A stretch of DNA of 64,000 nt from Ulota crispa (taxonomy: Eukaryota; Streptophyta; Bryopsida; Orthotrichales; Orthotrichaceae), in contig OY987250.1 of NCBI GenBank assembly GCA_963920765.1, positions 13,384,409 to 13,448,408 of the forward strand, in the 5' to 3' direction. Below, in pieces: positions 1 to 12,359 of the stretch (position 1 is its first letter; every line of letters begins with the position of its first letter). The notes under the pieces were generated by a model. That model did no database searches. It had not been told where the DNA came from and was given only the letters and a program-made list of their open reading frames with translations. The translations under genes and the position numbers were made by a program.

Positions 1-264
1 TTTTGTTCTAAGAGTGATCAAAGGCTTCTAAAATTTTTCTGCAACATGGAACAAAACTTTTTTTTTCACTTTAGATTTAAGTATCTCACTCCTCTCCATC
101 TAGAATGAGCTAATTTTTTTCCCACAAGTACCTCTTCTAGTTTAGGGCAAGATCCTATGGTTGGAGTTCCCAAAAACAAAACATAAAATCCCTTTTTACT
201 AAACCTCCTAAAAGTGGCAATTTTTAGTGATTTTCACAAAAAAAAAAGCTTGATCCTTTAGGGG
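1..264. mobile_element. A-family TTAA element, right part only (cut by window edge)
   Basis: Ends GATCCTTTAGGGG followed by TTAA at 265-268. The interior matches 20930-21162, 21840-22097 and 58760-59011 (shared segments AAAGGCTTCT, ATCTCACTCCTCT, GGGCAAGATC). Confidence 0.85.
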
Positions 265-268
265 TTAA

Positions 269-936
269 AGTAATAACCTTATTGGATGAAAGTGTGCAAA
301 TCATTCATTCATTCCAAGTTTAGCCAATTTTTCCTTACCTGCGTGCATTCTAGGGTGCTAGTCAGCATTTAATTTATTGGCAAATTTTTGTGAGAAGCTT
401 ACCTCAAAAGTGAGATGGCTATTAGTACATTTAGAAATTTTAGTGAAAATTTGGATGAAATCACCATATCCTTACATGAGTTGAAACATGATTTACCATA
501 TCTTAAATGAAAGTAGCTTATATTAGAAGTTTTGTGGATGAACTTCTGCTGATCTTTCATTCATTATAATTTTAGCAAATTTTTCCTTACCTGTCTGCAT
601 TCTGGGGTGCGGGTCGCTCTACTCTGACAAAAACAAAAATTAAACCTTGGTGCTAGTCTGTCTACCCTGAGAAAAACAAATAAAAAACCCTGCCCCAGTG
701 AACGCCCCCCAAGAGCATCAAATCTTTGCACAAGAGAACAAATATCGAAACAACTAGGGTGAGTCCAACTTGATGAATAGTCCAGTTCTCCAATCCCCAC
801 ACTTCCTGGAACAAATTGCACGTCTATAGCATTGTCCACGGTTATTAATATTATTATTACTTGGCACGCCACTGACTGATTGATTGTTTGATTTTCCAGT
901 CTGTGAGAGATGATTGAATGAATCGCACAGGCTATG
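269..936. other. No gene seen; two diverged copies of an approx. 55-bp motif
   Basis: 308-363 and 559-616 share TTTTTCCTTACCTG, TGCATTCT and GGGTGC. The tail motif (GCATTC..GGGTGCG..TCGCT) recurs near 8650 and 57692. Confidence 0.6.
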
Positions 937-2120
937 ACGCGTTATTCGTTAAACCCTAAAGGACCATGGCCTTTATTTTGTCAAAAGACATTCAAAAGTA
1001 CCAATTTTATGGTAAAAAGTAAAAAGGTTTGAAAATTGGTCTTTTTGCATATTTAATTGTAGGATCTTGTACTAAACTATTATAAGAATGTGTCATACAA
1101 AACTCAAGAACTTTGATTGCATGTATTGGAAGATATTTGCATTTAAAAAGTAAAAAACAACTTTTTTTGCACCTTGCTTGATTAGATTATTTAACTTTGA
1201 ACATTTTTAACCTAAAATTTTTGCACCATAGAGTTTGGAATTCTATTTTTGCATGGTGGAAACTGGAAAGTTGAGTTGGTAATCTTGGGAAAAAAGAAAT
1301 AACAAAAAATAATTAATTTTCATTCTTTAAAAAAAACAGTAGGCAGAAGAAGGTATGAGATTGAACAAAAACTTAAATTGCTAACAACCCTGCAATGGAA
1401 TTAAAACGCAATAATCCCAAAGGTGAGATTGTTCTAGAAAGCAAACTTCACCCTCTCCAATAATTCCTTTTGAAAAAATGTTAAAATTGCATTCAAAATT
1501 GAAGTTTATAAGTTATTTTTTCAAGAAGATGCTTGAATTGCCTGAAAAACAAGATTGTCCATAACTTTCTCATAACTAGTCCAAATGGAATGAATCAAAG
1601 CTTCAAACATAGAAAAAGATATAATCTATAAGTTTTTTTTTTTTTTTGAAGATTTTATAAGATTTTTTTTTGCTGCCCAGAGTCCCCAAATTTGTGCTTA
1701 TTTGGGCATAACTTTTGCTCTCTGGCATCAATTGGAATAAAAATTAGATGCCCAGGCAGATATTTGAATTCCCCATTTTCAATAAAAGTTTCAAAAAATC
1801 ATGCAAAGTAGTTTGACCATAGGTACATGCCCAAAATCCCATTTGTCCATTGAACAGATGGTGGGTCCTTTAGGGGCTAAATTGGGAAAATTATTACATT
1901 TTGGGACTTTTGAAGAATTCAGGTGACCACTTGAAACCGAGCTCATCGTGTTTTTTTGGTACATGTGCCCTCACATAAGAGGAGGAATTTGCGAGGGAGA
2001 AAATCTTAGTGGCTCAGACTAAATTTGATACCTTTGAATTTAGTATAAGGTAACTTTTTGGATTTAAGGTGGAATACCAAATGGTACCTCTGTTTTTCCC
2101 AATTTAACAAATAACGCGTT
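937..2120. mobile_element. B-family element B1, split by an A element
   Basis: The left TIR ACGCGTTATTCGTT (937-950) and the right TIR, inverted at 2103-2119, match except for one base. Between them, after the nested A element (953-1876), lies normal B sequence: CATTTTGGGAC, TTCAGGTGACCAC, GGAGGAATTTGCGAGG, AAATCTTAGTGGCTCA. Without the insert the element would be about 257 bp, like the empty copies. Confidence 0.8.
953..1876. mobile_element. A-family element nested in B1
   Basis: 924 bp. TTAA at 949-952 and its mutated partner CTAA at 1877-1880 flank termini ACCCTAAAGGACCA and TGGGTCCTTTAGGGG. Interior very like 13701-14614 (same orientation) and 29481-30405 (opposite). No long reading frame. 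Confidence 0.9.
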
Positions 2121-2775
2121 CTATTCAGCTGTAATTGTATTCCAGGTTCAATGGTTATGCTATGGCGGCAGAATTATCGATGCATGCACGTTTCCAAATC
2201 CAGATAGTAAGCGAGAGTCGAGAGCTTGCATTGCAACAGTAAGGAGCTTGCTTGCTTGCTTGCTAGCTCACCAACAAGTCACTTTGTCAAGTCCACTTTG
2301 GCCTCATTTAGCAGGCACTTGTTGTGTGGATTTGAAACATTATTAAAGAGGAAGCCACTTGCTTGAATCTAGCAATTGACCCCTGAGTAAAATCGGGAGA
2401 ATGACTCGTGGCTGATCTGATAAAAAAAGTGGGAGGGCATAGCGTGTTGCCGAAGCGCCGCGCTTGCTAAAGAACAATGTGTGAGAGCAGATACTGTACC
2501 AACTGACACGAGGTCGGTGCTGTTGAGCCAAGGGTCGCTCTAACTCTAGATTTGTCTCTAGCATGACTTTCCTTTCGTGACCACCAAAAGAGGTGGAAAG
2601 CGCATGAGCCAAAGGTTCTTTCCTTTCTTATTTAGGTCGCAAACCATCCAAGCCTTGCATGCATTTCGGCATCATGGCTCTCCTTTTGCTGCGCAACTTG
2701 ACTCTCCCAGTGCCCCGAGAGAGTGTCAACTGTCAAGTCAAGTGTCTACCGTCGTTTCTTCAAGTTAGACAGTTA
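2121..2775. other. No gene seen; (CTTG)n microsatellite
   Basis: CTTG repeats about five times at 2246-2264. The 89-codon minus frame (2343-2612) and overlapping plus frames show no recognisable domain. Confidence 0.6.
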
Positions 2776-3527
2776 GAGCATCTCCACCGGTCCTGGCTTT
2801 TTCAAGGTTTTCCATATGTTTTGGCCTGTCCTCAGAGCATCTGACATCTCCACCAGTTGTGGCACTTTCAAAGACGCGCTAGATGTGGTCGAGAGGCCCC
2901 TGCAAAACATGAGTGCCCAGGATCTCCACCCATCCCCGCACTTTCAACTCGCCAAAAAATCATTGGGGTTAAATTTGGTTGTCCAGTGCCATGCAATTCC
3001 GCGAGGATCGAGGTACACGTGTGGGTCCCGAGACACAATAGCTTGCTGGCAAGTTTGTAGTGGAGGGCAACATTCATGATCTGTTTGAGGTCCGGATCTC
3101 AAGCACCCTGAGAATTCTCCAAACCCCGACAGCTCCCCGTCCTCGCAGCCATATCTGATGAGGCCACTCAAAATTTGGCTCTCTTAGTGTCACCAATGGA
3201 GATTGCAACAATGAACAGTCCCTTCTAGACACACTGTTTGAGCGTCTTGTGCCAACTGATGGAGATGCCCTCAAGCCCTTGGATCTCTACCCATGCTCTT
3301 CAAAAAGGTGACCTCGCACTCCAACACGTCCCATAAATAAACATTTGACCACTTATCCAAGAAAGTAGAGAATATAATTCACTAAACTTAAAGTGAATAG
3401 TGAATGAACAGCAGTTTGAAGAGCCTTTGCTAGACTCGACAGGACACAATGTCAAGAAAGACTTTTGAGAGGGGCCGCAGCACATTCATCCACTTTGAAC
3501 GGTTTGGAGTCACCGGTGGATATGCTC
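2776..3527. mobile_element. N-type element (boundaries uncertain)
   Basis: Left TTA then GAGCATCTCCACCGGTCC; inverted right end GAGCATATCCACCGGTGA (3510-3527). A second right-like end (GGAGATGCCC, 3261-3270) suggests nesting. Short overlapping frames inside resemble nothing known. Confidence 0.55.
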
Positions 3528-3865
3528 TTCCTGTACCAATCCGGTCGATCGACACCGGAACTCCAACCAGCCGTTGTTCACCATGAAAGAATGCAAAGAG
3601 GTCTCCCGCCGGGATTTCAACATTTGCGAAAGATGAAAGGGCGTTTACCGGAGTTGGTCAAGTGCATTTCCACATCGGTGAAGAAAATCTTTGAATGTTG
3701 TCCCTTTTCGTTTGAGTAGGGACAAGAACATGTGGCAATTTGAATCGTTTCCATAAAATTGGGTCAATATGTAGGAGACGCTCTTTTTGTTTTTCACTTT
3801 TCAAGCACATAAATGTTGATGTTGATGTTTTTTTTTTTTTTTTCTTTTTATCATTTTCATCTTAA

Positions 3866-5678
3866 CCCCTAACGGCCCAAATAGCATTTTTTTTGGCAAC
3901 ATAGTGATTTAGTGATTTTGGGTAGTGAATTTTTAATTTTTTTTTCCCACAATCATGATGTACTCAAGCCTTGAGGAGTAGTTTTAATTCCAACAATTTC
4001 CATAACTTTTGACTATATGGTTCAAAAGTTATTGCATGATATGTAGTTTTCATTGTTTGTCGGGTAGCCTAGGTAGCTCAAAAACTTTTTTTGAAAATTA
4101 CATTTTTATAGAAAAAAACCAAAATTGGTTCTTTAGATTTAAATATACGTGGGAAGCTTTGAATCATTCTCTTTTAATCAATGAGATGAAAATTATAAAG
4201 AGGTTTTGATTGCGGGCAATTATGGGTTATCTACTCCAAAATAAACCTTGAAGTCCTTTATTTTACTCAATTTTCAATATTTTGGAAAAATAAATAAAGC
4301 CAAAGTATGTAGATTGTTTATTACAACATTTCAATCATTGAAATTGGCATTTTTTTAATTTTTAGAATTACATTCTTAACAATTTAGTGTTTGAATAATT
4401 TTCTACTTCTTTTTACTAACTTTTTTTTCACATGTGTTGTACAGAGGGGTACAACAAGCTTACAAACTACCTATTTTGGCATTCAGTTTTTGTAGTAAAA
4501 TGTAAAGTATGATTGGTACATATTTGTCAAAAAATTTGTCATTGCATCCTTATGCAATCCCAATCAAGCATACCAAATTTTAGTTCCTAAAAACCAAAAC
4601 TCCATTTTTGGTGAATTATTTTGTAAGAAATTCATGGTTGTACATGATAATTGATTGAAAAACATTGGTGATGAATTTTTGAGATTTGATTCCATGGATA
4701 TGTAGGAAACATCCATACACACATCATCCATGCTAAAAAGAACCCTCTTAAGTAACAAAAATTTGAGCTACAAAAGATTATGTGAAACTTGTGATAGGCC
4801 TAAATTTTGTAAAACAAATTTTCTTGTTTTTTAACTTGATTTTTATCAAGTAAATAGAATGTCATGTTTAGAGATACAAACTTGATTACAATATTTGAGT
4901 CAAACAACAAAAATTTATTTTCATAGAAATTTATATGCTTTACAAAATTTGGGCCTATCACAAGTTTCACATAATCTTTTGTAGCTCAAATTTTTGTTAC
5001 TTAAGAGGGTTCTTTTTAGCATGGATGATGTATGTATGGATGTTTCCTACATATCCATGGAATCAAATCTCAAAAATTCATCACCAATGTTTTTCAATCA
5101 ATTATCATGTACAACCATGAATTTCTTACAAAATAATTCACCAAAAATGGAGTTTTAGTTTTTAGGAACTAAAATTTGGTATGCTTGATTGGGATTGCAT
5201 AAGAATGCAATGACAAATTTTTTGACAAATATGTACCAATCATACTCTACATTTTACTACAAAAACTGAATGCCAAAATAGGCAGTTTGTAAGCTTGTTG
5301 TACTCCTCTGTACAATTTCAAATGATTTCAAAATTTTAAGTGTGAACCCAACTTGCCTTGAAGAATGAATCTAAAGAGTTATAACCATTTTGCATTATTT
5401 TTTTCATATAAATATGACCTAGTGAAGTGCAGCTGCCCAAATTTTTGCAGGGCCAAAAAAAAAGTTTTTGTCAATTCAAATTGAAATATCTAACAATCTA
5501 ACTCTATAAATTTTTGAATTTTTGTTCACATCTTTTGATATAGTGTAATACAAGATATTTTTGTTAAATGTGTCCAAAAATGATTTTTTCTAAGGTTTGG
5601 TACTTGTACTAGAAATAGCAATTTTGGCAAGAGTTTTGGAGCAGTTTTGGTGAAAATTTAGTCAAAAGCCTTTGGGAG
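3866..5678. mobile_element. A-family element interrupted by foldback D1
   Basis: TTAA at 3862-3865 and 5679-5682. Left end CCCCTAACGGCCC, right end degenerate (AAAGCCTTTGGGAG). Removing the foldback and one TA leaves 942 bp, collinear with the A element at 32929-33845. The foldback junction (CATGTGTTG|TA|CAATTTC) aligns gap-free with the uninterrupted copy near 33490. Confidence 0.8.
4442..5310. mobile_element. Foldback element D1 (arms about 370 bp)
   Basis: Left arm 4442-4813 and right arm 4937-5310 are inverted copies with only a few differences, separated by about 124 bp. Termini CAGAGGGGTACAACAAGC and CAGAGGAGTACAACAAGC; TA on both sides (4440-4441, 5311-5312). TA target plus a CAG terminus is typical of Tc1/mariner-type elements. 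There is no transposase frame. A transcript through it would form a very long hairpin. Confidence 0.9.
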
Positions 5679-5781
5679 TTAACATGGTATATCCAAAGTC
5701 CATAGTGCAAAAATATTTTGGTTTGCAAAACATTAGCACTTGAAGGATCATTGTTCCTACATGAGACAAAATGAATTTTAA

Positions 5782-5830
5782 CCCCTAAAGGTTCATTTGT
5801 CCCCCGCAAGGACAATTGGTCCTTTAGGGA
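5782..5830. mobile_element. 49-bp miniature A-family derivative with TTAA on both sides
   Basis: Consists of little more than the two ends: CCCCTAAAGG, a short subterminal palindrome (TTGTCCC...GGACAA) and TGGTCCTTTAGGGA. TTAA lies at 5778-5781 and 5831-5834. A related locus near 10134-10169 lacks it and aligns gap-free with only one TTAA-like site (TTAG). Confidence 0.85.
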
Positions 5831-5834
5831 TTAA

Positions 5835-6551
5835 GCAGACTTATCTTATTGGGATTTACTACAATTTTGATTATTGTAATTATTGTTATTTTTTTTATAT
5901 TGTTATTATTATTTTATATGGAGTTTTGCAAGGGCTATGCAAGGTCTAATTTTGATTTTAATCAAATTTATGGTTTGAAAGTTACGGAGACTTTTAGTGG
6001 AATTTTAGTTGAAGGGGGACGTCGGTCATTAGGCATGTCCTTTTTCATTAACTTCTCTCAAAAGCAAGTAGGCAACCAATGAAGGCAAGACCCTGCATAG
6101 GAGTATGTTCAAAGCAATAGTATATTAGATAAATACATTTTTGTATTAGATAGATACATACCCTCTAAATTGCAATAGCTAGAAGCTTGGTTATTTTTCC
6201 AGTTTTTGTTGTTGTTATCAATAAAGCCAAAATATGCCTTACATGATTTAAAGCAAATTGGACAAATTTCTTCATCATCCATTGTGCAAAAAATGTTTAA
6301 ACTAGACAACCTAAATTTTTTGGACAAAGGTCAAAAAAAACTCTTATTCTAACTTCAAATAATCACATCTCTCAATTTGTACAATCAAACTTCACAAAAC
6401 TTTCACCATATCTTCTTGAATAACTCCAATGCAAGATCCTACCATTGTTTTTGTGCAAAATAGAGAAAAAATGTTTTAGATTCAAATGACTAGAAATTAT
6501 AACTTAGAGTTTTTTCTGAGACAAAAATGGGCTTGATCCTTTAGGGCCTAA
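5835..6551. repeat. Repeat block shared with 10145-10985, ending in a decayed A-type terminus
   Basis: Both blocks share TTATTGGGAT, GAGTTTTGCAAG, GCAATAGTATATTAGATAAA, GCCTAACATGATTTA and an end close to GCTTGATCCTTTAGGG (6533-6548) or GGACATTTAGGGG (10969-10981). No matching left terminus was found, so these are probably truncated relatives of the A family. No gene seen. Confidence 0.5.
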
Positions 6552-6967
6552 GAGATACACACAATGTACCACTAGACATTCAAAACCTTGTGAAAATTAT
6601 ATGCACAGTATTGGAAAATCTCCAACATGAGGAACATAGAAAAGTCTGTAACTCACAAACTCATAAAGCAAGACTTGGTTTATAGCGCATAAGTCAATAT
6701 GGGGCTAGGGTGGAAAAGCTCTAATTTTCACCAACCAAAAATGAAAGACTAGTTAGATACTTTTCATTAAGAGATTGAGTTAGGGAATTTTGAGTTCACA
6801 ATTGAATTCAAAAACCGTGATTTAGTGTAGAATCATGGAAGAAAATACAACTGAATAATGTTAAAATGGAAGACGCATTTTTATTTTACTATACTTTGTA
6901 AGAAATGCTGAGCTATTCCGCCTTGGCCCAACATTGACGTGTGTGTGATAAACCTAGCCATATACTA

Positions 6968-7367
6968 AGGTAGGTATACCATACCTGACCATTTAAATGT
7001 TTGGGATATTGCTGGGTCCCAAAAAATTCAAGTAAAAAATAAGCAGAATTAGCCTTTCAACAAGCTATCATGGAATGTCATTTGTGTTGAAAAAAAGAAT
7101 GTAGAAGATTTCATATTAAAGGGCAAAGTTACCTAGGACCCCAAAAGCAATTATAGACTAACCTTGAAACTGCTTGGATGTGTTCCTATACATGTACTTG
7201 ACGGTCCCAATCCCAACCCTCCCAAAATAGCTCCTAAGCTGACATGTGACAAGATTCACTTGTGCAAGTAGCATTGGTTGCTTCACTTTAGGTTCAAGAG
7301 TATGTGGAGAATACCTAAAATGTAGAGTGCGGCACTTGGAGGTGGTTGAAGATGGATATACCTACCT
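6968..7367. mobile_element. M-family element, 400 bp
   Basis: TA (6966-6967) then AGGTAGGTATACC; the right end GGATATACCTACCT is followed by TA (7368-7369). The interior is not shared with other M copies in the window. Confidence 0.8.
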
Positions 7368-8015
7368 TAGCAGTTCAAACCTTGGCCACAGTGAACAAAC
7401 CCCCTCATTGCCCATGCTTGGATGAATGTAGCTAGGAGCTTGGTCAAATGCTTTATGAGTCTATGGGGCCACAGTGAAAAAACATTTGCTTTATTAAAAT
7501 TTGGATGTTGTTAGAGTTTAGAAATTTATCATGAAGAGATTAAAATTTGAAATATTGGACATTCAAAAACCTCAATTTAGTCTAGAACCATAGAGAAGGA
7601 TATTATTGAACAATGTAAAAATATGGAGCAAATTATTACTTTTTCCCTTATTTGTAAAATTGCAAAATTATTCCACTTTGACCCAAAAACATGGATGTAT
7701 AGTGGACAGCACTTGGGGCTCATTCAAGGCCAAGCCACACTAATCTAAATTGGCATTTTGTAAAAAATGTATGGTTGCTTTTACTTTTGAGTGGAAAAGT
7801 AGATTCTTTGGTTTATTACGCCAATTTCATTGGTTTGTTTAAAACTAATGTTTTTTAGAGTTCACAACTTGGCTTCTCAAACCTGCTATTCTAGAATGTT
7901 GGAGAAGTTATGTTTAAAAGAACAGCAAATGAAAGCTTGAAAAATGATTGTTTCCAAAAATACAAGTTACTTCTTCATTAGCCTGGCATCAACTAGGCGG
8001 GAGCAATGGGGATGA

Positions 8016-8400
8016 GAGCATCACCACTCAACCCTAGGAAACTAGCCCAGCTTTGGCTTGCAAATGGGAGGGGCCATCCAATTGGAGGTTGCGGACCATT
8101 GTCATGACATATTAAGAGGCCAAGGAGCCTTGGCCCCCATTGGCACCTTTATTTCATGCTTGAAAAGAACAAAATGTGAGCAAATCATGTTACACGCAAA
8201 AGGTGTGCCTCTTGTCTCATTAAGTTTTGAAGGCCAAGAGGGTGGTTTGAAAACAAGGCAATTTTTCAAGCCATGGCAAGTTTTTGGGTCACCCTTTCCA
8301 AGAAATCATCCATTTTGGGGTCAAGCAGGGCTCTTTTTTGGGAGTAGGCCGGCCTCTTCCCACAAGGCCATCCGTTTTAGGGGACCAAGTTGGAATGCTC
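8016..8400. mobile_element. Possible N-type element
   Basis: Ends GAGCATCACCACTC and, inverted, GAGCATTCCAACTTG. Flanks TGA and TCA do not match, so the boundary is uncertain. The 118-codon plus-strand frame inside (8058-8414) resembles nothing I know and is probably chance. Confidence 0.4.
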
Positions 8401-9349
8401 TCAGTTCACCTTAGCCTGGGAGGTAACCCAAAATATTCCTAAATTACTCCTGCAAGTGTCCATAACAATCAACCAAAAATGTTGTAACTTACATGAAAAT
8501 GGATGAAATTGCCAACTCTTTTTTATATTAACTTCAAGTTTATCAATAATTGAATGAATCTCATCACCAACAACTGATTAATGGATGGTTGTGCCCACCT
8601 GGATGATACTATCAAAAAAAAAATCTGGACTTTTGGAGTCTTTGTCCGGCATGCATTCGAGGGTGCGTGTCGCTCAATCAATGAATAACAATAAGAATTT
8701 CCCTTGGTTTCTCTCGTTGGACTATGGCTACAGGCTAGAGGATCAGCCAGGCTTTATTGTCTTACATGCCACATGCAGAAGGGTGACTACTGAGTAGTTG
8801 TAAAAGTGACCCCAGTCTGGAAAGAATTGAGTGCTGATCTTTGACATTCCCCACATGTCAGAAACAAAAGGAGTTTTGGCTCATCGCCTTTGTACGACAA
8901 TGCTGCAATTTGAAATGGGAGCCTTGTACGCATATGACCACACTACAGTAGCATCTTCACACCATTACTTAGCAAGGCTCAAGGCCAGGCCAGGTTTTTT
9001 TTTTTTTTTTTTTTCGAATATGTTGAGGCAGAGCGACCCGTTTCTCAGATGGCCCGCAGGTAAGCAAAAAATTAGCTAAAATTGGATAGAATGAACGATG
9101 TGCGCACGTTCATCCAAAAGTTGGCCAACTGTGCGTTTGCTCCAGGAGACATCAGCTATTTCATCCACTTTTTCAGCCAAAATTATTAGCATAGAAGTAG
9201 ATAGAGACATTTTGAGGTAAGATATAGGCAAAAATTTGCTAAGAAAAAAATCTTGGGCTCGGCCACACCAAGACAAATTGGCATTTCAAAATTGTGTCTA
9301 GGAGAACATAGATGGTGGCATTTACTTTTTTGTGTAAGTAAAATTAATT

Positions 9350-9430
9350 GAGTGTTTACACTCAATTTTGTGGTATATGGTTTTGAGTGTTTACACTCAA
9401 TTTTGTGGTATATGGTTTTGAGTGTTTACA
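9350..9430. repeat. Tandem repeat, 35-bp unit x2.3
   Basis: The unit starts GAGTGTTTACACTCAA at 9350, 9385 and 9420. The first two copies appear identical. Each unit contains a small palindrome (GAGTGT...ACACTC). Confidence 0.85.
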
Positions 9431-10144
9431 AACTGTTTTCTCCAATCTTTTGCCCTTGAATGGTGGAGAGACTATATTTAGTAAAACAACGTAAGAAATC
9501 TTGAGCAAAGCAATTGTCTCTTAAGTTTCCAAAAAACATAGTTCACTTCTTCATTTGTTCCAAACTAGATGTTTTTGGCATGTTTGGCCCCAACATCAAG
9601 GCAACAAAACAAACTAGTGTTTTGTAAAAGACAAGCAACTGCATTTACTTCTTTGTGTAAAAGTAGATTCCTTGATTTTTATAGTCAAATTTTTGGTCTA
9701 TTTCAAACCAACATTTTTTGTCTTCACAAATTGCTATCTTCAACCTCTTGCCCTTGATGGTGAAGAGGTTAGATTTGGTAAAATAATGCAGGGAACCTTG
9801 AGCAAGGTGATTGTCCTCCAATTTTCTAAAAAAACAATTTACTTCTTCATTTGTTTCAAATCACCTATTTTGGCTTGTGTGTCCCTAGTCCCGAGAGAGG
9901 GAGGGCAATTTGCATTACAAGCATCCACACCCTTATTAGCCAATTTTGACATGGAAAGAGTTTACATATGTTTTTGAAGGACCCTCAAAATCCTTGTTCT
10001 CTACCTTTGCTCACCAAATTGGATTCACAAATAGTCAATTGATCAATCATCAAGTAAAATATAGGATAAAGCTCACTAAACTTAGAATGAATAATGATGT
10101 TAACCTAAGCTTGTTGTCCATACACAAGACAAAATGGATTTTAG

Positions 10145-10985
10145 GCAAGATTGTTCTATTGGGATTTTCGATCATGTTTTTAGAGTTTTGTTTTAAATAT
10201 AATTTTGCAAGAGCTAGAGTACAATTTTTTTATTGAAATTTGATTTATAGCTCAAAAGTTGTGAATGTTTTATATGTTTTTTTTGGTTCAAGGGTAGGCA
10301 GCATGCCATTTTATGTTGACTTCTCTAAAGGGCAACCAGTGAAGGCTTGACCCTTCATTAGATTATATCAAAAGCAATAGTATATTAGATAAACACATTA
10401 TTGTATTTGATGAATACAATAACTTTTGAATTGCAATAGCTATTAAAGATTTGATTTAAGTTTTTTTGTGATTGTCAATAAAGACAAACCTTCTAATCTA
10501 TTGTTGAAGTTTTTATTTTTCAAAAAATAAGCAATAGAAATTTGTTTTGAAAAAAATCCATTGTAATGTGACTTGCAAGCATATGTTTGCACAAAGAAGG
10601 CCCATGAATGGATTGTTCCAAGTCTTTATTTTCCATGAAATTTATAGGAATATGCCTAACATGATTTAGAGCATGTTGGACAAATCTCTCTTGTATCCAT
10701 AATGCAAAAAGTGTTCACCATATGCAATCAAAGGACCTAAAAATGTTGGGCCAAGGTCAAAAATTAATTTAGACTAACTTCAAATGCTCATTCCTCTCAA
10801 TTCGTACAATCAAACCTCATGTAACTTTCATCATGGCTCCTTGCATAATATGAATGTAACATCCTACTATTATAGCTTTACAAAAAAGAAAATTCATGTT
10901 CTTAGAATGAATTCAATCAAATGACTGAAAATGACATGTTTTTGTGTTTTTTCAAAAAAGATGGACTTGGACATTTAGGGGTAAA
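10145..10985. repeat. Second copy of the block at 5835-6551
   Basis: See 5835-6551. This copy lacks the 49-bp insertion and so provides its empty site. A few hundred bases longer through insertions around 10500-10620. Confidence 0.5.
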
Positions 10986-12355
10986 AGGTCTTTGTTTGAC
11001 ATGCTTGGATTGAATGACATGAGAACATTTTGAGGAGCAAAGAGCACTTATCATCCAAGTATAGCAAATGTGAGCCTTTGCATGTAAGGGTGAGAAGGCT
11101 CCTCTATCTCATATCCCAACTCTACAAGTCTCAATTTAATGTTGTGTCCTAAGCAATGGTCACAAATGTGATTAAATTTGGAATCATATATTTCAGTTTT
11201 TCTTTATGCCTACAACTAATGCAAATATCACATTGTTGATTTAGAATAGCTTATACAATAAGCTATACTTTCAGCCGGTTGGTCAAATTGTGACAATTGT
11301 GTTTGGGGTTACTAATTCCAACTATCATGTATGGTTATTGTAGTGGACTTATAAATACACATGTTAAAAAAATTGTTTGAAGGCTTCATTTGAAAAGAAA
11401 GGTTGGAACTTGGATGCTACATTTGATTAATTTTGGATTGTGCAAAGTTTAAAATAATAATTCAATTTGAGAAAGTTTGAAAGATCTATACAAAATCATA
11501 AAAAAAAACACTGGGAGACCTTTGGATGTTTATAGAAAAGCATAGGCTAAAATTAGTTAATGACATCATGTGGCTCTTGTGTTTAAATTTTTGGTTTTAC
11601 TAAACCCAAAATTTGAAAAAAAGTCTCATGTTTTTTGTACCAAAAATCTCAAAATGTGATGCCATTATTGCCGTATAGACGTTCTTTTGAGTGGGCTTGA
11701 ATTTAGAACCTTTATAACAGTGATATACTAATTATGGAATCATCTCCAATTTTCAACTATTCAACCAATCACATTTTGAGAATTCAAGGCAGCTTGGGAG
11801 TTCCAATATGTACCGCCTCTAAGGAGGTCCTTCACTACAGCCAAAAAGTAGATTTTGAACAGTTAAATTATTCTAATTCATCTCGAATTATTAGATGATT
11901 CTATTCTTTCTTTTGACAGCTTTATAATGATGTACATGCATTGGTGAGTTAAATTCAGTCCAGATTAGATTGGTGGGATTTGTGAGAATTGAAAATTGAT
12001 TTTGACATGCAAATGATTTTTTCTCGCCTTTTTTAAAAGTAAGATAAAAAAAACAAATTTGAACAAAGTTCATAATGTCTGATTTCTGTTCCACTTGAAA
12101 AATGCTGATTTTGATTTTCAATACGCAGTCTTCCATTCAATGCAACTTGAAGTTGAGGGTCCAAAAATCATGCTTTCAAAAATAGAATGAGATAGATTTT
12201 AATTCACACTATGGGAATTTGCATTATTATATAGATTTACAACGAAAACTCGAATTTGTTTTACACATTTTGTATTTGATGAAAAAAACCATTAAATTTT
12301 TTTCAAAAAATCACAATAAATTTGTTTGACATAAATAATTTGAAAACTTTATGGC
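10986..12355. other. No gene or clear repeat recognised
   Basis: AT-rich, stop-rich sequence. The 81-codon minus frame at 11891-12136 has no recognisable domain. Confidence 0.6.
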
Positions 12356-12359
12356 TTAA

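Larger units (their letters stand above)
7720..9878. repeat. Three diverged copies of an approx. 300-bp repeat, interrupted
   Basis: Copies lie at about 7720-7983, 9257-9568 and 9585-9878. Shared landmarks in order: GGCATTT, a TTTACTTCTTTGTGTAA-like segment, a CTTCAACCTCTTGCCCTTGA-like segment, a TTGAGCAAGG...ATTGTC segment, and ACTTCTTCATTTGTT. Copy 2 also carries the 35-bp repeat at 9350. The first two copies are separated by about 1.27 kb of unrelated sequence containing the N-like element at 8016-8400. Confidence 0.55.

Noticed and set aside
8058..8414. 118-codon plus-strand frame
   Set aside because: No recognisable domain; overlaps a possible N-type element.
9350..9430. CRISPR-like direct repeats
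   Set aside because: A plain tandem repeat without spacers in eukaryotic DNA.
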